This document shows positions 1 to 5,109 of a DNA stretch of 5,109 nt, piece after piece. Numbering within the stretch: position 1 is the first letter of the stretch; the number at the start of each line of letters is the position of its first letter. A model generated the notes under the pieces. It saw only the letters and a list, made by a program, of their open reading frames with translations, searched no databases and was not told the origin of the DNA. The stretch is from Alphaproteobacteria bacterium. GTDB taxonomy: Bacteria > Pseudomonadota > Alphaproteobacteria > Rhodospirillales > Magnetospirillaceae. A program made the position numbers and the translations under genes. Where the stretch lies: contig JADFZP010000278.1 in assembly GCA_015232485.1 (NCBI GenBank), forward strand, positions 1 through 5,109, written 5' to 3'.

Positions 1-81
1 GTCGCTCATCACCACCAGGAAGGGCGCGCGGCCCCGCCGCGAATTGAGCCGCCGCGCCATCTCTGCTAATTTCGGAGCCAT
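1..81 (-). CDS. Partial N-terminus of a probable thiamine-phosphate-synthase-like protein
   Basis: A reading frame on the minus strand starts at an ATG at 81 and stays open for 27 codons until the window ends, so only the N-terminus is visible. It reads roughly MAPKLAEMARRLN, then an Arg-rich stretch, then APFLVVMSD. From memory, this matches the opening of alphaproteobacterial ThiE-like (TMP synthase/TenI) proteins, in which a short helix containing ARRLN is followed by the first beta strand ending in (M/V)(T/S)D. A second in-frame ATG at 60 is possible. The first start is preferred because a G-rich stretch (GGGTGGGGA) lies directly upstream and because the helix LAEMARRLN would then be complete. 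The gene diverges from yggS. ThiE itself joins the pyrimidine and thiazole halves of thiamine, but catalytic residues are outside the window, so the function is tentative while the reading frame is fairly likely. Confidence 0.5.
   Translation of the reverse strand, partial: MAPKLAEMARRLNSRRGRAPFLVVMSD
44..70 (+). promoter_or_regulatory. Weak candidate sigma-70 promoter for yggS
   Basis: TTGAGC at 44-49 resembles a -35 box, and GCTAAT at 65-70, preceded by T, resembles a -10 box. The spacer is only 15 bp, although shifted -10 readings at 66-71 or 67-72 give 16 or 17 bp with a poorer match. This is the only AT-rich island in a GC-rich surround. It lies inside the 5' end of the divergent gene, as it must, because the spacer between the two genes is only 28 bp. 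The assignment is by eye and weak. Confidence 0.25.
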
Positions 82-109
82 TCCCCACCCTAACCCGCGC
101 GAGGCCGCC

Positions 110-763
110 ATGGAAGACGCCGAGGTCGAAGCCAACCTGCGCGCCGTGCGCGACGCCGTCGCGCGCTGCGCTTCGGGGCGGCCGGTGACGCTGGTGGCGG
201 TTTCCAAGACCCACGACGCGCCCCGCATCCGCCCCGCCCTGGCCGCCGGGCAGCGGGTGTTCGGCGAGAACCGGGTCCAGGAGGCGCAAGCCAAGTGGCC
301 GACACTGAAGGCCCCGCACCCGGATGTCGAACTTCACCTGATCGGGCCGTTGCAGACCAACAAGGCGCGCGAGGCGGTGGCCCTGTTCGACGTGATCGAA
401 ACCCTTGACCGCCCGCGACTCGGCGTCGCCCTGGCCGCCGAAATGGCGCGCCAGAACCGCCGGCCCGCCTGTCTGGTCCAGGTCAACACCGGCGCCGAGC
501 CGCAAAAGGCCGGCATCGCGCCCGAGCGCGCCGATTCCTTCATCGCCGACTGCCGCGACCGCCTTGGACTGCCGGTGACCGGCCTGATGTGCATCCCGCC
601 CTTCGACGCGGACCCCGCGCCGCATTTCCGGCTGCTGCGCGCCATCGCCGAGCGCAACGGGCTGACCGTTCTCAGCATGGGCATGAGCGGCGACTTCGAA
701 ATCGCCATCGGCGAAGGCGCGACCCATGTGCGGGTCGGCACCGCCATCTTCGGCGGGCGATAA
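110..763 (+). CDS. yggS: YggS family PLP-binding (PLP homeostasis) protein
   Basis: This 217-residue protein belongs to the YggS/PROSC/YBL036C family, single-domain fold-type III TIM barrels that bind pyridoxal 5'-phosphate. They have no firmly established enzyme activity and buffer free PLP, and so affect amino-acid and keto-acid pools, in the cytoplasm. Family motifs appear in order: VAVSK at 29-33, with K33 the expected Schiff-base lysine; FGENRVQEA at 51-59; HLIGPLQTNKAR at 76-87; QVNTGAEPQKAGI at 124-136; GLMCIPP at 158-164; the phosphate-binding SMGMSGDFEIAI at 189-200; and VRVGTAIFG at 207-215. The length fits the family (about 220-235). The ATG at 110 is chosen because GAGG lies 5 nt upstream and the N-terminal helix EANLRAVRDAV starts correctly. 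An in-frame TTG at 44 would add 22 unlike residues overlapping the divergent gene. It converges on acs, 49 bp away. All key residues look intact. Confidence 0.95.
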   Translation: MEDAEVEANLRAVRDAVARCASGRPVTLVAVSKTHDAPRIRPALAAGQRVFGENRVQEAQAKWPTLKAPHPDVELHLIGPLQTNKAREAVALFDVIETLDRPRLGVALAAEMARQNRRPACLVQVNTGAEPQKAGIAPERADSFIADCRDRLGLPVTGLMCIPPFDADPAPHFRLLRAIAERNGLTVLSMGMSGDFEIAIGEGATHVRVGTAIFGGR

Positions 764-793
764 AAAAAAGGGGGAGCGGAAAACCGCCCCCCC
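762..793 (-). terminator. Rho-independent terminator of acs
   Basis: Read on the minus strand, a GC-rich stem (arms 770-779 and 784-793, nine pairs with one A-C mismatch at 775/788) closes a four-base loop (780-783). It is followed directly by eight T residues (complement of 762-769). It begins 19 nt after the acs stop codon, the classic layout of an intrinsic terminator. The T tract overlaps the yggS stop codon at 761-763. On the plus strand the same stem could form in the yggS transcript, but it lacks a downstream T run, so any effect there would be weaker. Confidence 0.85.
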
Positions 794-812
794 TGATCGG
801 TCTTCCTAAGGC

Positions 813-2753
<1,941 letters not shown>

Positions 2754-2786
2754 GTTGGCCAGGATCTCCCTGTTGCTGGGACGGGC

Positions 2787-2808
2787 ATGGCATAGCCGAA
2801 GGCGCCAT
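2787..2808 (-). repeat. Inverted repeat in the acs 5' leader
   Basis: Read on the minus strand, ATGGC (2808-2804) pairs with GCCAT (2791-2787). Inside it GCC and GGC pair around a TTC loop, leaving a three-base TAT bulge on one side. The repeat lies 33-55 nt upstream of the acs start codon, between the candidate promoter and the Shine-Dalgarno. It could be an RNA hairpin or an operator half-site pair. At this size it may also be chance. Confidence 0.35.
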
Positions 2809-2919
2809 CCAAATCCCTAAGGCTTAATAGCGGGCAAGTATGGTCAATTTTGCACTGCGAAACAAGGCCATGACGCATGAACCAACTATTCCCGGGGTGC
2901 ATGGCGCAACTTTACGAAA

Positions 2920-2931
2920 GCGGTATGCCGC
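2920..2931 (-). terminator. Possible weak terminator after the Rieske gene
   Basis: Three bases after the Rieske stop codon the minus strand reads GCGG, a CATA loop, and CCGC, followed by CTTTCG. The stem is only four GC pairs and the T run only three, so it is a poor intrinsic terminator. It is noted because the gpsA operon appears to end here and no better candidate is visible before acs. Confidence 0.2.
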
Positions 2932-2933
2932 CC

Positions 2934-3269
2934 TTATGTCGTTTCGGCCATGATCATGCCATCGGCGACCACCAGGGCCACCGGCTCGAGGCCGTCGCCC
3001 AGGCAGGGACCGTCCAGGCAGCGTCCGGTCTCGACCGAGAACAACGCCCCGTGACTGGCGCACAGCACGAAGGTCCGCGTGATGTCGAGAAAGCGCCCGG
3101 GCGTGAAATCCAAAGGATGGCCGCGGTGGGGACAGTGATTGACATAACCGCGCAAGTGGCCATTCGCCTTGACGACCATGATCGCCCGCTTGCGGCCGTC
3201 TGTCGTTTCGATCACGAAACCAGCCGAGCCGGGATCCTCGATCGAATCGACCGGGCATAGGGGCGTCAC
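2934..3269 (-). CDS. Small Rieske [2Fe-2S] ferredoxin-like protein
   Basis: This 111-residue protein is essentially one Rieske domain. The cluster ligands are visible as C46-P-H48-R-G and C70-A-S-H73, that is CxH, 21 residues, CxxH, followed by GALFSVETGRCLDGPC and a C-terminal strand. It resembles COG2146-type stand-alone Rieske proteins (NirD or ring-hydroxylating-dioxygenase ferredoxin-like). There is no signal peptide or membrane anchor, so it should be a cytoplasmic electron carrier. No oxygenase or reductase partner is in the window, so its electron donor and acceptor are unknown. The start is a GTG at 3269 whose first bases share GTGA with the EVE gene's stop. This is chosen because the domain begins right after it (TPLCPVDSIED) and the overlap suggests translational coupling, with no strong Shine-Dalgarno of its own. 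A longer upstream extension would only overlap the EVE gene out of frame. It is the last gene of the gpsA operon. Confidence 0.88.
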   Translation of the reverse strand: MTPLCPVDSIEDPGSAGFVIETTDGRKRAIMVVKANGHLRGYVNHCPHRGHPLDFTPGRFLDITRTFVLCASHGALFSVETGRCLDGPCLGDGLEPVALVVADGMIMAETT

Positions 3270-3679
3270 GGTTCGAGCCCGCCCATGCGGCGGAGGCGCG
3301 CCCAGGATTCGTCGTCGATCGGCATCACCGAAAGCCGCGACTGACGCACCAGCGGCAATTCGCCGAAGGCGGGGTCCGCCTTGATTTCGGCCAGGGTGAC
3401 CGGACGGGGCAGCGCCTCGGCCGCCTGGACGTCGACGCAGACGAACCGGCCCTTGGGGTCGGTGGGGTCGGGATAGGCCTCGCGCACCACCTCGACCACG
3501 CCGACGATGCTGCGTTCCGCCACCGAATGATAGAAGAACGCGCGATCGCCCAGGCGCATGGCCTTCAGATGGCGCGCCGCTTGCCAGTTGCGCACACCCG
3601 TCCAGGGCTCGACGCCCACCCGCCGCTGGTCGGTCCAGGACCAGGCGCCGGGTTCGGTCTTGAGCAGCCAATGGGCCAT
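3266..3679 (-). CDS. EVE domain-containing protein
   Basis: This 137-residue protein is a complete single EVE domain (the THYN1-like family, structurally related to PUA/YTH domains). Visible family hallmarks are the opening HWLLKTEP (3-10), GVRNWQAARHLKAM (28-41), GDRAFFYHS (44-52), the strand IVGVVEVVREAYPDPT (58-73), and LPRPVTLAEIKAD (90-102) followed by LVRQSRLSVMPI (110-121). EVE domains are thought to bind modified bases in DNA or RNA through an aromatic pocket, and several are linked to restriction or RNA modification. The ligand of this housekeeping-type bacterial version is not established. The ATG at 3679 overlaps the YciI stop by one base (TGATG), and the stop overlaps the next gene by four bases. 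It is the third gene of the gpsA operon and probably translated by coupling. No restriction nuclease or methylase lies in the window, so a defence role has no local support. Confidence 0.93.
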   Translation of the reverse strand: MAHWLLKTEPGAWSWTDQRRVGVEPWTGVRNWQAARHLKAMRLGDRAFFYHSVAERSIVGVVEVVREAYPDPTDPKGRFVCVDVQAAEALPRPVTLAEIKADPAFGELPLVRQSRLSVMPIDDESWARLRRMGGLEP

Positions 3680-3966
3680 CAGCGGTTGTCGATCACCAGC
3701 TTGAAGGGCTTGATTGTAACGCTTTCGAACAGACCTGCCAAGCTGTAGGGATCGCGCGCCAGATGCGCCTCGACGGCGGCGCGGTCGGGGAAGTCGAGCA
3801 CCAGCACGCTGCCGTTCATCCCCGCCAGATCGTCGGTCAGGGTCGGCCCGGCCACCACCACCGCGCGCCCGGCCGCGCGCACGAATTCCAGATGCGCGTC
3901 GCGATTGGCGGCGCGCACCGGCGCGTGGCCGGGCTTGTCCACGCAGGTCACCACGAACAGGGGCAT
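3679..3966 (-). CDS. YciI-like protein
   Basis: This 95-residue protein fits the YciI family, small dimeric ferredoxin-like alpha/beta proteins related to dimeric alpha-beta barrels and muconolactone isomerase. Seen in the sequence are the N-terminal strand LFVVTCVDKPG, RDAHLEFVRAAG with the family's conserved histidine at H25, the turn AGPTLTDD at 39-46, the strand GSVLVLDFPD at 52-61, and a DPYSLAGLFESVTIKPF segment at 72-88. The conserved His and an acidic partner are suspected to be catalytic in the family, but no physiological reaction is generally established. The ATG at 3966 has a strong Shine-Dalgarno (AAGGAGA, 3979-3973) with 6-nt spacing, placed in the 15-bp gap after gpsA. Its stop overlaps the EVE start by one base. 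It is the second gene of the operon. Confidence 0.9.
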   Translation of the reverse strand: MPLFVVTCVDKPGHAPVRAANRDAHLEFVRAAGRAVVVAGPTLTDDLAGMNGSVLVLDFPDRAAVEAHLARDPYSLAGLFESVTIKPFKLVIDNR

Positions 3967-3972
3967 GAAGAG

Positions 3973-3979
3973 TCTCCTT
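3973..3979 (-). promoter_or_regulatory. Strong Shine-Dalgarno for the YciI-like gene
   Basis: AAGGAGA on the minus strand lies 6 nt before the ATG at 3966 and directly after the gpsA stop codon. It is the best ribosome site in the window. It probably also loads ribosomes for the two overlapping genes that follow, which have no strong sites of their own. Confidence 0.8.
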
Positions 3980-3981
3980 TT

Positions 3982-4974
3982 TTACCCGATCTCGGCCTTG
4001 AAGGGTCGCGCCAGCAGGCCGCGGATGGTTTCGTCCAGATCGGCGCCGCGGTGCAGCACGGCATCGACCGCTTCGCACAGCGGCATCTCGACGCCCAATC
4101 GGTTCGCCAAGCCGATCACCGAGCGGGCGGTGTAGACGCCCTCGGCGACGGTGCGGCGTTCGGACAGCACCGAGTCGAGGCTGCGTCCCTCGCCCAGCGC
4201 CATGCCCAGCGAGGTGTTGCGCGACTGCGTCGAGGTGGCGGTGAGGATCAAATCGCCCAGGCCCGACAGGCCCATCAGGGTCTCGCGGCGACCGCCCTTG
4301 GCCTCGGCCAGACGCAGGATTTCGGCCAGGCCGCGGGTCAGCAGGGCGGCGCGGGCGTTGTCGCCCAGTTGGCGGCCCGCGACGATGCCGCAGGCGATGG
4401 CCAGCACGTTCTTGACGGCGCCGCCGATCTGCGCGCCCAGCGGGTCGTCGCCCCAATAGGGCCGAAACGAGGGGGTGCCCAGCGCCTCGACCATGCGGCG
4501 GCCAAGCGCCTGATCGGCGCAGGCGACGCTGACCGCGGTGGGCAGGCCGCGCGCCACCTCGGCGGCGAAGGTCGGGCCGGACAGCACGGCGGGCACCGCC
4601 TCGGGCAGCGCCTCGGCCAGGACTTCGGTCAGCAGCAGGAACGAGCCTTCCTCGATCCCCTTGGCGCCGATCAAGGCCGGGGTGCCGCGCCGCCAATGAG
4701 GCGCCAGCCCCTTGCAGACGGACCGCAAATGCTGGGCGGGCGGCACCAGCACGACGATGTCGGCCCCGGCCAGCACCGCCAGATCGGTGGTGCCGGCGAT
4801 CTCAGGCGGCAAGGCGACGCCGGGCAGATAAAGCGGATTCTCGTGGCGTTCGTCGATCGCGCGGGCCACCTCGGGCTCGTGCGCCCACAGCGTGGCCCGG
4901 CGGCCGGCCCGAGTCGCGGTGACGGCCAGAGCCGTGCCCCAGGCTCCCGCCCCGACGATGCCCACATGCTCCAT
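3982..4974 (-). CDS. gpsA: NAD(P)-dependent glycerol-3-phosphate dehydrogenase
   Basis: This 330-residue cytoplasmic enzyme reduces dihydroxyacetone phosphate to sn-glycerol 3-phosphate (EC 1.1.1.94), the backbone for phospholipids. The N-terminal Rossmann fold opens with the nucleotide loop GAGAWG (8-13). Further family motifs are the AKGIE segment with K105, LSGPTFAAEVARGLPTA (131-147), GGAVKNVLAIACG (184-196) with the expected catalytic K188, GLSGLGDLILT (235-245) with D241, SRN (251-253), and VAEGV with E279. Length is normal. The ATG at 4974 is chosen over an in-frame ATG at 4980 and a GTG at 5007, because GAGGGAG (4987-4981) sits 6 nt before it and the first strand (HVGIVGAG) starts right after it. 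The upstream choices leave the Shine-Dalgarno touching or inside the coding region. It is the first visible gene of a four-gene operon and is followed after 15 bp by the YciI-like gene. In many alphaproteobacteria tsaD precedes gpsA, but it cannot be confirmed here. Confidence 0.97.
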   Translation of the reverse strand: MEHVGIVGAGAWGTALAVTATRAGRRATLWAHEPEVARAIDERHENPLYLPGVALPPEIAGTTDLAVLAGADIVVLVPPAQHLRSVCKGLAPHWRRGTPALIGAKGIEEGSFLLLTEVLAEALPEAVPAVLSGPTFAAEVARGLPTAVSVACADQALGRRMVEALGTPSFRPYWGDDPLGAQIGGAVKNVLAIACGIVAGRQLGDNARAALLTRGLAEILRLAEAKGGRRETLMGLSGLGDLILTATSTQSRNTSLGMALGEGRSLDSVLSERRTVAEGVYTARSVIGLANRLGVEMPLCEAVDAVLHRGADLDETIRGLLARPFKAEIG

Positions 4975-5109
4975 TCCCATCTCCCTCGGCTTCCTTCGTT
5001 TATGCACCCGGCTCGGCGCGGGGGCAAGACGGGGGATGCTGGCGGCCCGAAGGCGCTAACCCCTTCGCGTCCTTTCCGGCGCAGAGGAGTGGCCTTCCGA
5101 TTTTCACGC

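Larger units (their letters stand above)
2754..2933 (-). promoter_or_regulatory. Spacer between the Rieske gene and acs; probable acs control region
   Basis: This 180-bp gap is the longest non-coding stretch in the window and is more AT-rich than its neighbours in the middle. The best sigma-70-like pair I can see on the minus strand is TTGTTT (2865-2860) and CATACT (2842-2837), separated by 17 bp. It would place transcription start near 2830 and give a leader of about 75 nt. A better -35 match, TTGACC (2847-2842), sits only 12 bp from TATTAA (2829-2824), too close for a normal promoter. The leader would contain an inverted repeat at 2787-2808. No convincing CRP, FNR or sigma-54 site was found by eye. 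That it controls acs is inferred from position. Confidence 0.4.

Noticed and set aside
44..109. N-terminal extension of yggS from a TTG at 44
   Set aside because: It adds 22 residues unlike the family, overlaps the start of the divergent gene, and has no better ribosome site than the ATG at 110.
2855..2870. Sigma-54-like sequence TGGCCTTGTTTCGCAG upstream of acs
   Set aside because: The GG and GC elements are separated by 9 rather than 10 bases and the rest of the consensus is poor.
2869..2879. Small palindrome CATG-N3-CATG in the acs upstream spacer
   Set aside because: The arms are only four bases and do not extend. It matches no known regulator site.
3266..4696. Long minus-strand frame of 476 codons spanning the EVE gene back into gpsA
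   Set aside because: Only its last 137 codons form the real EVE gene. The upstream part is out of frame with gpsA and the YciI-like gene and has low-complexity Arg/Gly/Pro-rich translation, so a fusion is not supported.
5048..5067. Hairpin CGAAGG/CCTTCG with an 8-nt loop
   Set aside because: It is a six-pair stem without a T run on either strand. It could belong to the end of an upstream gene, but it is too weak to call a terminator.
5000..5109. Possible C-terminus of tsaD upstream of gpsA
   Set aside because: Gene order in relatives makes this attractive, but none of the three minus-strand frames here resembles a TsaD C-terminus. One frame stops at once (5104-5106), and the others give Pro/Arg-rich sequence.

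Overview
This GC-rich window looks like ordinary chromosomal housekeeping DNA from an alphaproteobacterium. The protein sequences suggest Rhodospirillales, perhaps close to Magnetospirillum or Rhodospirillum. That placement is an impression from protein style and gene order, not from a search. I see no mobile element, CRISPR array, tRNA or rRNA.

Layout from left to right. Bases 1-81 carry the first 27 codons of a minus-strand gene that leaves the window, probably a thiamine-phosphate-synthase-like protein. Only 28 bp away, the divergent gene for the PLP-binding protein YggS runs on the plus strand (110-763). It converges on acs, acetyl-CoA synthetase, on the minus strand (813-2753). A GC-rich hairpin with an eight-base T tract, read on the minus strand, ends acs, and the T tract overlaps the yggS stop codon. 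Upstream of acs is a 180-bp spacer (2754-2933) that holds a weak promoter candidate and a leader inverted repeat.

The right half is a tight minus-strand operon, transcribed from high to low coordinates: gpsA (glycerol-3-phosphate dehydrogenase), then a YciI-like small protein, an EVE-domain protein and a small Rieske [2Fe-2S] protein. The junctions are a 15-bp gap containing a strong Shine-Dalgarno, a 1-nt TGATG overlap and a 4-nt GTGA overlap. The last three genes are therefore probably translationally coupled. The final 102 bp (5008-5109) have no gene I can support.

How the genes fit together: Acs turns acetate into acetyl-CoA, GpsA makes the glycerol-phosphate backbone for phospholipids, and YggS balances free PLP. 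The least understood part is the YciI/EVE/Rieske trio behind gpsA, whose shared role, if any, cannot be read from the sequence. I found no convincing new biological system. The findings below are modest and scored accordingly.
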